Origin: CAYSRC01 sp964433495
Lineage (GTDB): Bacteria; Bacillota; Clostridia; Oscillospirales; Ruminococcaceae
Length of the DNA: 64,000 nucleotides
Direction of reading: 5' to 3'
NCBI GenBank assembly: GCA_964433495.1
Contig: CAYSRC010000005.1
Location: 1 to 64,000, forward strand
The translations under genes were made by a program, and so were the position numbers. The notes under the pieces were generated by a model. That model did no database searches. It saw only the letters and a list, made by a program, of their open reading frames with translations, and was not told where the DNA came from. This document shows positions 16,208 through 25,538 of the stretch, in pieces (position 1 is the first letter of the stretch; each line of letters starts with the position of its first letter).

Positions 16208-17161
16208 ATGTCAAAAAGGCCCTTTTTGATCGACTGCGACACCGGCACCGACGACGCCATCGCCATCATCTGCGCGCTCGGCACGCCCGAAATCGAGCTT
16301 CGGGCGATAACGACGGTGGCGGGCAACGCCGACCTGTGCTTCACCGCGCCCAACACCCTCAACCTTGTGCGCTGTCTCGGGCACGACATCAAGGTCGCTA
16401 AGGGGGCGGCACAGCCCCTTCGCCGGGTGCTCAGCGAGGTCCGCGAAAAGGTCGACCGGGACGCGGGCGAGATAAACACCCACGGCGAGACGGGGCTCGG
16501 CACCCTCGTGCTGCCCGATGCGGGGGATGATTTTTATGAAAAAAACGCCTGTGACACGATATACGAGCAGGCGCTCGCGTGCGGCGGCGAGCTCGAGATC
16601 GTGGCGGTCGGCCCGCTCACCAACATCGCCGTTGCCATCCTCGCGCACCCCGAGCTCAAGCAGGGGCTGATAAAGCGGATAACCTTTATGGGCGGCGCGG
16701 CAAAGGGGGGCAACACCACCGCCGTCGCCGAGTTCAACATGCTGTGCGACCCCGAGGCCGCGCACCTCGTGCTGACAAGCGGCATCCCCTGCCGAATGGT
16801 CGGGCTCGACGTCACCGAAAGGGCCGAGGTTCCCGACGAGATGTGCGATGAGATCGAGAAAATCGGCACGAAAGAGGCGCAGGTCACCGCCGATATCCTG
16901 CGCTTTATGCAGGTGCGGCGGGACGAGCACGGTGAAGAGTCGACCCTTATGCACGACGCGCTCGCGCTGGCGGCCGCCGTGCACCCCGAAATCGTGCGCA
17001 CAAAACGGCTGTTTGTGGACGCCGAATGTCTCGGCACCTACACCTTCGGGCACACCTTCGTCGCCTTTGACAACCGCCTCGGCGAGTTTGAGCCCAACTG
17101 CGACGTCGCGCTCGAGCTCGACCTGCCCGCCTTTCTGCACTACATGCGCAGCTGCCTGTGA
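16208..17161 (+). CDS. Inosine-uridine-preferring nucleoside hydrolase family protein
   Basis: A 317-residue enzyme that hydrolyses the N-glycosidic bond of ribonucleosides for base salvage. The N-terminal Ca2+-binding motif DCDTGTDDAIAI is intact. Other family features: GPLTNIAVAI, FMGGAAKGGNTTAVAEFNMLCDPEAA and MHDALALAAAVHPE. CGGAGGAAAACCC gives a strong ribosome site. A terminator follows at 17296. It appears to be a single-gene unit. Confidence 0.93.
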   Translation: MSKRPFLIDCDTGTDDAIAIICALGTPEIELRAITTVAGNADLCFTAPNTLNLVRCLGHDIKVAKGAAQPLRRVLSEVREKVDRDAGEINTHGETGLGTLVLPDAGDDFYEKNACDTIYEQALACGGELEIVAVGPLTNIAVAILAHPELKQGLIKRITFMGGAAKGGNTTAVAEFNMLCDPEAAHLVLTSGIPCRMVGLDVTERAEVPDEMCDEIEKIGTKEAQVTADILRFMQVRRDEHGEESTLMHDALALAAAVHPEIVRTKRLFVDAECLGTYTFGHTFVAFDNRLGEFEPNCDVALELDLPAFLHYMRSCL

Positions 17162-17295
17162 GCACAAAGGGCCGTGCAGTGTCCCGCGCCCCGCAGGCGT
17201 TCAAGCTTTCTCCCCGCCGTTGCGCCCGTATAAGACGGGTGCTCGCTCCCGCGCCCTGCGGGCGACCGGCCCATTTAATCAAGTACGAATTTTCG

Positions 17296-17334
17296 ACGCC
17301 CCCGACGGCATACGCTTAACGGGGGTGTTTTTTT
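17296..17334 (+). terminator. Terminator overlapping the ribosome site of the next gene
   Basis: ACGCCCCCG pairs with CGGGGGTGT across a 14-base loop and is followed directly by seven T residues and then the ATG of the lipoprotein gene. The 3' arm (GGGGGTG) is the only Shine-Dalgarno-like sequence for that gene. Confidence 0.7.
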
Positions 17335-17838
17335 ATGAAAAGACGGTTGTTGACGGCGACCCTCGCGCTCGCCGTGCTGCTGCTGCCGGGCTGCGGGCGG
17401 CAGAGCCCGCAGAGGGCGAGCCTTGCGCAGCCGTTTGTGCTGACGGGCGAGTGCACCCTGTGCGGGTGCGACTTTTCGATATCCTTTGTCTACCGCGGCG
17501 CGGACAGCTGCGAGCTTGCGTTTTTGGCCCCCGAGAGCGTCGTCGGCCTCAGGACAGAGCTCTCGGCGGACGGCGTGCACGAGAGCTATCTCGGCATCGA
17601 GCGGGAGCCCTCACAGGGAGCGCATCCCTTTATGAGACAGCTGTGCGACCTGTTTGACGCGGCGGCCCCGGGCGGCCCCGAGGTATCACAGGGAGGCGAC
17701 GAAACGGTGCTGCGCTGCGGCGTGCACGGCGAGATAACGCTCTTCTGCGGCACGCCGACGTCGCTGGTCCTCGCAGACGGCACCGTCGTCAAGGTCACCG
17801 GCTTCGAGCAGCTGTCCGAAGCCGCGGACGCGGGATGA
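17335..17838 (+). CDS. Putative lipoprotein, function unknown
   Basis: 167 residues with signal peptide and lipobox LLLPGC (cysteine at residue 20). The body is mostly beta (FVLTGECTLCGCDFSISFVY, CELAFLAPESVVGL, ETVLRCGVHGEITLFCGTP), reminiscent of small LolA-like or beta-sandwich lipoproteins of Clostridia, but I cannot assign it. The ATG begins immediately after a terminator-like T run; the 3' stem arm GGGGGTG would have to be its ribosome site. Confidence 0.7.
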   Translation: MKRRLLTATLALAVLLLPGCGRQSPQRASLAQPFVLTGECTLCGCDFSISFVYRGADSCELAFLAPESVVGLRTELSADGVHESYLGIEREPSQGAHPFMRQLCDLFDAAAPGGPEVSQGGDETVLRCGVHGEITLFCGTPTSLVLADGTVVKVTGFEQLSEAADAG

Positions 17839-18101
17839 CGCAGCACCGCCCCTTGAGCGGGCCGAAGCGCACGACGCCGCTATAAAGCGGATGTGTCGCG
17901 ACAACCGCGCGGGCTTTTGACATTTTTGCGGGGGCGGTTCGGAACCTGTGCGGACTGCCCTTTTGTGCATTCTCCGTTTCCGTGCGTTTTTACACGGCAA
18001 AATCGCCCTGCGCCGCCGGGCAATACCCAAGCGGACGCCGCAGGGATAAAAAATGTCGGCCGTGTTCGGCGCTTCGCCGTTTTTTGCGCGCGCTCTGTTT
18101 T

Positions 18102-18142
18102 AAATTGTTTATTGGTGGCAACAATAAACACATAAACAATTT
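18102..18142. promoter_or_regulatory. Nested inverted repeats upstream of mazF (candidate operator)
   Basis: AAATTGTTTAT (18102-18112) is the exact reverse complement of ATAAACAATTT (18132-18142). Inside lies a second inverted pair, GTTTATTG (18107-18114) and CAATAAAC (18122-18129). The heptamer ATAAACA therefore occurs repeatedly within 41 bases. It ends 18 bases before the MazF start codon, the usual place for toxin-operon autoregulation. The rest of 17839-18101 is plain GC-rich spacer without a gene. Confidence 0.7.
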
Positions 18143-18160
18143 TTAACGGAGTTGAACACC

Positions 18161-18514
18161 ATGAATGTGAAAAGAGGAGAGGTTTTTTACGCAGATCTCA
18201 GCCCCGTGGTGGGCTCGGAGCAGGGCGGGGTCAGGCCGGTACTTATTGTTCAGAACGACGTGGGCAACCGATACAGCCCCACGGTGATTGCCGCCGCCAT
18301 CACCTCGCGCAGCACCAAGACCAAGCTGCCGACCCACATCAAGCTCGGCGCGTGCAGCTGCGGGCTGCAAAAGGACAGCATCGTGCTGCTCGAGCAGGTG
18401 CGCACCCTCGACAAGACGCGGCTTCGCGAAAAGATGGGCGAGCTCGACGACAGCTCGATGCAGCGGGTGAACGAGGCGCTTTCGATAAGCTTCGGCCTGC
18501 GCTCGGGCGATTGA
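18161..18514 (+). CDS. mazF: MazF/NdoA (PemK-like) endoribonuclease toxin
   Basis: A 117-residue sequence-specific mRNA interferase of the MazF family. Characteristic features: VKRGEVFYADLSPVVGSEQGG at the N terminus, VRPVLIVQNDVGN, the TKLPTHIKL strand and DSIVLLEQVRTLDKTRL. Length matches B. subtilis NdoA (about 116). Start chosen at ATG 18161, nine bases after GGAG; a TTG three codons upstream is less likely. No antitoxin gene lies directly upstream, and no partner is evident in either flank. Confidence 0.92.
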   Translation: MNVKRGEVFYADLSPVVGSEQGGVRPVLIVQNDVGNRYSPTVIAAAITSRSTKTKLPTHIKLGACSCGLQKDSIVLLEQVRTLDKTRLREKMGELDDSSMQRVNEALSISFGLRSGD

Positions 18515-19122
18515 GCGCGGCGGCGCAGCAGAGCGACCTCGGCGCATCGAAACGGCAGCGCCGGAGGGGCGGCGGGGGCAGTTACCCGCCGCCCCTTTTC
18601 GCCCTCTGTCCCGCTCTTGCCCGACCCAAAGCCGTGCGGCCGCCGCGCCTCGTGCCCGAGGTCGCTCTGTCTGCATTAAAACAACATTAAATCTTGTGCA
18701 AGCCGAGCCCGATATACTCGTATTTTCGGAACGCATCTCATAAAAAGATTCTGAATAATAAGATTTTTTTGTACATAAATTGCGAGAAAAAATCTCTGCT
18801 CACACATGTCCACAGCCATAAAAACCGAGAAAACAAAAGAAAGCACGAGAAAATCATCGTTTTTTGAAGATTGTGCGATTAGGTTCACGCGCCGCGCCCC
18901 ACCCCACCCCGGTGGGGTCGCCGCCGCCTCGCGCGAGGTTTGATTTTTGGGCCGCGATATGGTTTAATTATCTCAACGGCAAAACCTGTACAGGCGCGTC
19001 GGCGGGACACCTCGGGAGGCGCAAAACGCTTAAGCGTAAGCGCATCCCGTGCATTCCCCCGCATGGGGCGGCTTGTCGTTTAACTGTGAGATATAGTACA
19101 AATGTTGTGAAGGAGGTATCAC
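18515..19122. other. 608-base intergenic region, no gene seen
   Basis: A GC-rich first half, then an AT-rich stretch (about 18665-18900) that could carry the promoter of the TPM/PspA genes, followed by a CCACCCCGGTGG hairpin near 18902. An open frame on the minus strand at 18676-18888 has no ribosome site and no recognisable content. Confidence 0.5.
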
Positions 19123-20418
19123 GTGGGAAGGTCCGGCAGAAGCGGCGGAGGCTCGTTCGGCGGCGGCTCGTTCAGGAGCGGCGGGTTTTCGAGCGGACGC
19201 AGCTCGGGAGGTTTTTCGGGCGGATTCGGCGGAAGCAGAAGCGGGCGCAGCGGCGGCAGCTCGTTCGGCGGCTTTTCGAGCGGGCGCAGCAGCTCGGGCT
19301 CGTTCGGCGGATATCGCGCGCCGCGCATGTTCGGCGGTTTTATGGGCCCGGTAATCATCAACAACTCGCCCCGTACATACGGCGGAGGCGGCGGACAGGG
19401 GGGCCAAAACGGCCCCGACAACCGCGGGGGCGGCAAAGGGTGCGGCTGCTCGGCACTGCTGTTCGTGTGCGTTATATTGCTCATTTTGGGGGTCTTTATC
19501 TTTGTGCTGTCGCCCGGCGAGACGGGCGGGGACATCGCCAAGTCGACGGTCGAGCGCGAGCCGCTGCCCGAGGGCTCGGTGCGCCTCACCGACTACTACA
19601 GCGACGAGGAGGGCTGGATAACCAACCCGTCGCGGCTCACGCAGGGCATGAAAAAATTCTATAAGATGACGGGCGTGCAGCCCTATCTCTACATCGCCTC
19701 GCAGGTGGACGGCACGACCGAGCCGACGGTGGCGCAGCTGTCCGCGTTCTCGGACGGGCTCTACGACACCCTGTTTGACGACGAGGCACACTTCCTGCTC
19801 GTCTTCTGCGACACGGGCTACGGCGGGTTTCGGTGCGGGTACACCGCGGGACGGCTTGCAAAGAGCGTCATGGACGACGAGGCGATCTCGGTTCTTAACG
19901 ATTATCTCGACCGATACTATTCATCCGACATGAGCGATGAGGAGTTTTTCTCCGAGAGCTTCGGCAAGACGGCCGAGCGCATCATGACGGTGACAAAGTC
20001 CCCCTGGCCGACCGTCGCGGTCGCCGTAAGCGCGGTCATCGTTGTCCTGCTGCTGTTCATGTGGTGGTCAAAGGCCAAGGAGAAAAAGCGCCAGGAGGAT
20101 ATAAGGACACAGCAGATCCTCAACACCCCGCTCGAAAAGTTCGGCGACTCAGAGCTTGACGACCTCGCCAAAAAGTACGAGGGGACGCCCTCGCCCGCGG
20201 CTTCGGCACGGCCCGCAGAGCCCGTGCGGAGCGCGCCCGCGGGGCCGGGCTCTGCGCCGCCCCCCGGCGGCCCCCCTACCGGCGGATACTCGGCGCAGGC
20301 CGACAGGGCGCTCGATTCCGCGAGAAGCGGCCCGTCGTCGGACAACAGGGATATCCACGAGCTTGTGTCGCAGTGGTTTGATGCTCAGGACGGCCCCTCG
20401 GACGGCGGCGGCAGATGA
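19123..20418 (+). CDS. TPM-domain membrane protein with Gly/Ser/Phe-rich N terminus
   Basis: 431 residues. A GTG start is preceded by AGGAGG at seven bases. Residues 1-66 are a low-complexity Gly-Ser-Arg-Phe stretch (SGGGSFGGGSF, GGFSGGFGGS). A membrane helix follows at about 109-130, then a TPM (TLP18.3/Psb32/MOLO-1) domain at about 140-290 (QGMKKFYKMTGVQPYLYIAS, HFLLVFCDTGYGGFRCGYTA), a second helix at about 293-313 and a Pro/Ala-rich cytoplasmic tail. TPM proteins are linked to envelope and PspA-type membrane stress responses, which fits the downstream PspA gene. Confidence 0.8.
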   Translation: MGRSGRSGGGSFGGGSFRSGGFSSGRSSGGFSGGFGGSRSGRSGGSSFGGFSSGRSSSGSFGGYRAPRMFGGFMGPVIINNSPRTYGGGGGQGGQNGPDNRGGGKGCGCSALLFVCVILLILGVFIFVLSPGETGGDIAKSTVEREPLPEGSVRLTDYYSDEEGWITNPSRLTQGMKKFYKMTGVQPYLYIASQVDGTTEPTVAQLSAFSDGLYDTLFDDEAHFLLVFCDTGYGGFRCGYTAGRLAKSVMDDEAISVLNDYLDRYYSSDMSDEEFFSESFGKTAERIMTVTKSPWPTVAVAVSAVIVVLLLFMWWSKAKEKKRQEDIRTQQILNTPLEKFGDSELDDLAKKYEGTPSPAASARPAEPVRSAPAGPGSAPPPGGPPTGGYSAQADRALDSARSGPSSDNRDIHELVSQWFDAQDGPSDGGGR

Positions 20419-20532
20419 GGAAACGGCTCGGCGGGTCCCTGTGGGGTACAAAGCACGGGCGGTTTAAAAAGCAGGGTTTAAAAGCCTCGCCTCGGGCGCG
20501 GCGGAGAATAAACAACAAAAAAGGAGAGTACA

Positions 20533-21213
20533 ATGGGTATTTTATCAAGATTCGGCGACATCATTCAGGCCAACGTAAACGCGGTTCTCGACAAGATGGA
20601 GGATCCCGCCAAGATGATCGACCAGTATCTTCGCGAGCTGACCGACAGCCTTGCCGACGTCAAGCGCGAAACCGCCGGCGTCATGGCGGAGGAGGCGCGC
20701 ACCAAGCGCCTTGTCGACGAGAACAAAGCCGAGATCACCCGCTACGAGGAGCTCGCCAAAAAGGCGCTGCTCGCGGGCAACGAGGAAGACGCGAAGGTGT
20801 TCATCACCAAAAAGCAGACGCTCGAGAGCACGGGCGAGGGCCTTGCCACCGCCTATGCCGCGGCGAGCGAAAACGCCGACAAGATGCGCAAGATGCACGA
20901 CAAGCTCGTCAGCGACATCGAGACGCTCAACGCGCGCCGCGAGATGATAAAGGCAAAGGTCGCCGTCGCCAAGACGCAGGACCAGGTGAACAAGGTCAGC
21001 TCCTCGTCCGACAGGGCGGCGGGCGCAATGAGCGCCTTTGACCGCATGGAGGACAAGGCGAACAGGATGCTCGACGAATCCAACGCCATGGCCGAGCTCA
21101 ACCGCGAGCCGGTGGACGAGGCGAAGTCGCTCGAGGAGAAGTACGGCTCGGTCGGCACCGACGCCTCGGTGAGCTCCGAGCTCGAGAAGATGAAGAAGGA
21201 CCTCGGGCTTTAA
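20533..21213 (+). CDS. PspA/IM30-family membrane-stress protein
   Basis: 226 residues, almost wholly coiled-coil, of the PspA/Vipp1 (ESCRT-III-like) family that coats and repairs stressed membranes. N-terminal amphipathic helix MGILSRFGDIIQANVNAVLD, then EDPAKMIDQYLRELTDSLAD, the most conserved stretch. GGAGAGTACA precedes the ATG. It probably forms an operon with the TPM gene 114 bases upstream. Confidence 0.92.
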   Translation: MGILSRFGDIIQANVNAVLDKMEDPAKMIDQYLRELTDSLADVKRETAGVMAEEARTKRLVDENKAEITRYEELAKKALLAGNEEDAKVFITKKQTLESTGEGLATAYAAASENADKMRKMHDKLVSDIETLNARREMIKAKVAVAKTQDQVNKVSSSSDRAAGAMSAFDRMEDKANRMLDESNAMAELNREPVDEAKSLEEKYGSVGTDASVSSELEKMKKDLGL

Positions 21214-21632
21214 AGGACAGGGCGCCTTCGGAATAAACTCGTAGGACGGCAACCCCGGCCCGTGATACGCACGGGCCGGGGTTTTGTATACCGCGTGCGC
21301 ACCGTGTGTCGTTCCTGTTAAACTCGCCCATTCGACCGACTCGCGGGAATATGCGAGCCGTGTCAGCGTTAGCTGACTGAGGGGTTGTCTGCACAAAGCT
21401 CCCTGTCATCCGCGCAGGCTTCTCGTTGCAGCTTTAAGCGCACTGCCCCCTATTCCGACGCTTACGCCAAACCGCCCGACAAACCCCGCGTTTGCTTGAC
21501 ACGATACAGTGCGGTGCGTTATACTTTTTGAAGAAGAGCGTCGTTTTGCGCGGTTGCCGTCGTCGGCCTGCAGGCCGGCGCTCCACAGGGCGGATAATGA
21601 CGATCCTGATTTTTTAATGAGGAGAATGGAAA
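21214..21632. repeat. Intergenic dispersed repeat unit (21.2-21.5 kb)
   Basis: No gene. It contains the hairpin CCCCGGCCCGTG/CACGGGCCGGGG (21252-21281), a likely terminator for pspA followed by TTTTG. A member of the dispersed family follows: GTCAGCGTTAGCTGACTGAG with GGGGTTGTCTGCACAAAG (21360-21399), similar to units at 10.0-10.4 kb and 37.2-37.5 kb. Confidence 0.7.
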
Positions 21633-22793
21633 ATGTTTTGTACAAAATGCGGGCAGAACGTTCCCGACGGGACAACCTTCTGCACAAACTGCGGGGCTAA
21701 GCTCGGCGCTCCCGGGCCCGCAGCGCGGCCTGCGGCGCCCATGGGAGGTTATCAACGGCCGACCGGGTCGGCGGCGCTTTCGACCCTTAAGAGCACCTTC
21801 GCTTCACCGCTCGCTCTCGCGGCGATAATCGCCTATTCGGTGACGGTGCTGTGCAGCCTTATCAACGTCATAAGCGGCATGTCCGGCAGCGCGAACTATC
21901 TGTATATGATAGCAAGCATGACGGGCCTCGGCTATGAGATCATGCAGTACGGCTCGCTTATCACGGTCATTGTCGTCCTGCTGATGGTCCCGCAGGTACT
22001 CATCGCTGTCGGCATGTGGATGACCTATGTGTCCGCCGCCGACCCCCTCTCTCCCTCGCTCAGGACGGGCGGTCTCACCGTCAACAGGGTTATAAGCATA
22101 GTCTACGGCGTCCTGATGTGCATCCTCACCGCCGTCATGGACATCGTTCTTTTTGTCCTCATAGCGGAGATGGACGGATACTTCGACACAGGGTATCTCG
22201 TCGGCATTCTGCTCGCGGCAACCGCGGCTTTGGTTCTCGTGATCGTTTTCTACTTTAAATCCGCAAAGCTCATCAAGGAGTTTTCCGACACGGCGCTGAC
22301 AGGCATTGCCCCTGCGAAGGTTTCTGTTTTCGTCCCGGTGATGTCGATTATCATCGGCGTTTTCTCTTTCATCTCCCTGTTCAGCACACGGGGCGCGATT
22401 CCGATCATCTCCTGCCTGTGCTCTGCGGCGGCCTCGATCCTGTTCGGCGTACTTATCTTCATGTACAGAAGCAAGGTCGTGCTCCCCGCGGTCCCCGCGG
22501 GCATGGCGGGCTATTCCCCCGTCAGGGCCCCGCAGGCGGGCTACAACCCGCAGCCGGGTGTTTATCAAGCCCCCTCCTACAATCCCGCTCAGCAGCAGGC
22601 TCAGGCTCCGAGTGCGGGCTACACGCCGTCGGCCTCCTTTACCCAGCCCCGGCCGCAGACTCAGCCCCAACCGCAGGCGGCGCCCGCTGCCGCCCCCGCG
22701 GCCGAGCAGCAGCTTGTCACCTGCGCCAAGTGCGGCAGCAAGTTCAACGCCGAGTACAATGTCTGCCCCTATTGCGGCCAGCCCAAGCAGTGA
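21633..22793 (+). CDS. Zinc-ribbon membrane protein
   Basis: A 386-residue protein with an N-terminal zinc ribbon (CTKCGQNVPDGTTFCTNCG) and a second one at the C terminus (CAKCGSKFNAEYNVCPYCG). Between them are about five membrane helices (e.g. LALAAIIAYSVTVLCSLIN, LITVIVVLLMVPQVLIAVG) and a Pro/Gln/Ala-rich linker at about 295-355. Ribosome site GGAGAATGG precedes the ATG. The family is common in Clostridia and without a defined role. The gene stands alone, closed by a strong terminator. Confidence 0.8.
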   Translation: MFCTKCGQNVPDGTTFCTNCGAKLGAPGPAARPAAPMGGYQRPTGSAALSTLKSTFASPLALAAIIAYSVTVLCSLINVISGMSGSANYLYMIASMTGLGYEIMQYGSLITVIVVLLMVPQVLIAVGMWMTYVSAADPLSPSLRTGGLTVNRVISIVYGVLMCILTAVMDIVLFVLIAEMDGYFDTGYLVGILLAATAALVLVIVFYFKSAKLIKEFSDTALTGIAPAKVSVFVPVMSIIIGVFSFISLFSTRGAIPIISCLCSAAASILFGVLIFMYRSKVVLPAVPAGMAGYSPVRAPQAGYNPQPGVYQAPSYNPAQQQAQAPSAGYTPSASFTQPRPQTQPQPQAAPAAAPAAEQQLVTCAKCGSKFNAEYNVCPYCGQPKQ

Positions 22794-22809
22794 GGCGTTA
22801 AATAACAAC

Positions 22810-22848
22810 AAAAAGAGAGGGTTCGCACCGAGCGAGCCCTCTCTTTTT
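22810..22848. terminator. Strong bidirectional intrinsic terminator
   Basis: A 17-bp near-perfect stem (AAAAAGAGAGGGTTCGC with its complement ending CTCTCTTTTT, one G-T pair) with loop ACCGA. It serves the plus-strand zinc-ribbon gene and the minus-strand DUF1643 gene that converge here. Confidence 0.9.
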
Positions 22849-22891
22849 GTTTATGACCCTGTCACGGGTTCGCCGCCCCCGCAGAACGTGC

Positions 22892-23551
22892 TCAAGCGCG
22901 CTCGCCCCGCCGCATCTCCCCCTTTGCGGCGAGCGCGGAAAGCAGCTCGAGGTAAGAGCCGATGTCAAACGGCTCGAGGGGGGTGTCCTTTCTGAGGTAA
23001 AGCGGGTGGTGCGGGTGGCCCCGTTTGGACAGGCTGCCCGCCGACACGAACCGCGCGCCGTATTCCTTCGCAATCTCCGCCATCTCACCGATGCAGTCGT
23101 AGAGATACCGCCGCTTTTCCACAATCGCGCCCCACGCGGCCCACACGACGGGCCGCTCGCCGCCCTGCTCGAGCAGGTATCTGAAGGCGAGCATGTTTTC
23201 GCGGTGCAGCCGCCCGTTGCGCTGCCTGTCCATATCGTCGGGCAGGGTGGCGCGCTGGGCGTAGACGTTGAACATGGAAAAGCTGTCGAAGCCGCCGTTC
23301 AGCGCGATGCGCTCGACCGACCTGAGGGTGTTGTCGAGCGCGTCCGGCGCGGCGGTCGACGGGTTGATGCCGCAGCAGATGAGCGGTCTGCTGCCCCTCG
23401 TGCCGAGTATGTACCGATATTCGCCGTAGCGGCAGGGGACGTACAGCCAGCGCGCGACGTCATAATCGTCGCGCGGTATGAGCGCCTCGGCGAGCGCCTC
23501 GTCAAAGCTTTGGATTTCGATCTCATCGGTCGAAACAGTCGGTTTGTGCAC
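22892..23551 (-). CDS. DUF1643 domain protein
   Basis: 219 residues. The family signature LICCGINPSTAAPDALDNTLRSVER is clear, followed by FSMFNVYAQRAT, VVWAAWGAIVE and LSKRGHPHHPLYLRKDTPLEPF. DUF1643 proteins are small and cytoplasmic, of unknown function, frequent on bacterial chromosomes and mobile DNA. It lies downstream of acpS on the same strand with a 66-base gap. Confidence 0.85.
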   Translation of the reverse strand: MHKPTVSTDEIEIQSFDEALAEALIPRDDYDVARWLYVPCRYGEYRYILGTRGSRPLICCGINPSTAAPDALDNTLRSVERIALNGGFDSFSMFNVYAQRATLPDDMDRQRNGRLHRENMLAFRYLLEQGGERPVVWAAWGAIVEKRRYLYDCIGEMAEIAKEYGARFVSAGSLSKRGHPHHPLYLRKDTPLEPFDIGSYLELLSALAAKGEMRRGERA

Positions 23552-23617
23552 CTCTTACCGTCCCCTTTCATCTGTACAGATATGCAGAGCATCCGCCGTC
23601 GCGGCGAAAACGCGGTC

Positions 23618-23980
23618 TCAATCCCCCGTCTCAAGCACCGCAAACGCCAGCTTGAGCTCGGCCGTGTCGGACAGACTGAGATGCGCGGTGACGCCGAGCT
23701 CCCCGACGATCCGCGCAGCCTTGCCCGAAAATTCATAGTACGGCTTGCCGAGCTCGTCCCGCAGCACCGACACCTCGTCGAGCGAAAAGCCCCGGATGCC
23801 CGTACCGAGCGCCTTCGCGAACGCCTCCTTCGCGGCAAAGTTCGAGGCGAGCCTCGAGGGATCATCCCCGAACGCCTCCCGCTCGCGCCGCGAGTAGACA
23901 CGGCTCAAAAAGCCCTGCCGCTCACAGCTTCTCTTGACCCTCGCCGTCTCGATGATGTCGCAGCCCACGCCGTATATCAT
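23618..23980 (-). CDS. acpS: Holo-[acyl-carrier-protein] synthase
   Basis: A 120-residue phosphopantetheinyl transferase that activates acyl carrier protein for fatty-acid synthesis. AcpS motifs: GVGCDIIETARVKR (Mg-binding Asp) and ASNFAAKEAFAKALGTGIRG, plus HLSLSDTAELKLAFAVLE. Length is standard. It is divergently arranged from the T-box-pheST unit. Confidence 0.95.
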   Translation of the reverse strand: MIYGVGCDIIETARVKRSCERQGFLSRVYSRREREAFGDDPSRLASNFAAKEAFAKALGTGIRGFSLDEVSVLRDELGKPYYEFSGKAARIVGELGVTAHLSLSDTAELKLAFAVLETGD

Positions 23981-24133
23981 TAGGTCTGAGGCCCTCCCGC
24001 GTTCAAAAGCTTTTTTGCACCGTCCGTGCGCCGCCGAAGCGTCTCTTAAAGACGGCCCCGCCTTCCCCGGCCCCGCAGGGGCCGCCGCGGCGCTGTGCGC
24101 ACATAAATATATTGTATATTATAAAAATAGCAC

Positions 24134-24162
24134 TTGCAACTGCGGCGATTCGGTGATAATAT
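24134..24162 (+). promoter_or_regulatory. Sigma-A-type promoter of pheST
   Basis: TTGCAA (24134-24139) and TAATAT (24157-24162) are separated by 17 bases and lie directly before the T-box leader. Confidence 0.75.
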
Positions 24163-24169
24163 AAAAAAT

Positions 24170-24470
24170 AGTTTCAGCCCGTGCGGCTGAACACACATCA
24201 CCGCAAAACGCTGTGAACGGGCGAGTAACCGCCAAAGCAACGGCACAAGAGAGGCGCGTCATCGGCTGAAAGCGCGCCGCCGGGATTGGTAGGCGAAGTT
24301 CCCCCGCGAGCGGCCCCTCTCAACGGCGCAGAGAGCGCCCTGTAGGGGGGGACGGGTGCGCCCCGTTACCGCGCCGGAAGCGTCGCGCAGTGTTTTTTTC
24401 TGCGCGAAAAACGGGTGGTACCGCGGAGTCTTTTCGGCTTCGTCCCTTTGCGGGACGGGGCTTTTATTAT
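24170..24470 (+). promoter_or_regulatory. T-box leader (phenylalanine) controlling pheST
   Basis: A tRNA-sensing leader in which uncharged tRNA-Phe stabilises an antiterminator. The invariant T-box GGGTGGTACCGCG is at 24413-24425. The stem I region (about 24240-24330) includes AAGAGAGGCGCG and the specifier context GGCGAAGTTC with a UUC codon at 24299-24301. The terminator hairpin GTCCCTTTGCGGGAC followed by GGGGCTTTTATT lies at 24442-24469. The downstream genes encode phenylalanyl-tRNA synthetase, matching the specifier. The rest of 23981-24169 holds the divergent promoter region. Confidence 0.93.
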
Positions 24471-24499
24471 TTTGCAAATTCATTGTCAGAGGTGCTTAT

Positions 24500-25519
<1,020 letters not shown>

Positions 25520-25538
25520 CTGAGGGAGGCAAAATGGT

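Noticed and set aside
18676..18888. 70-codon minus-strand frame in an AT-rich spacer
   Set aside because: No ribosome site, no known motif, and it lies where the promoter of the TPM gene is expected.
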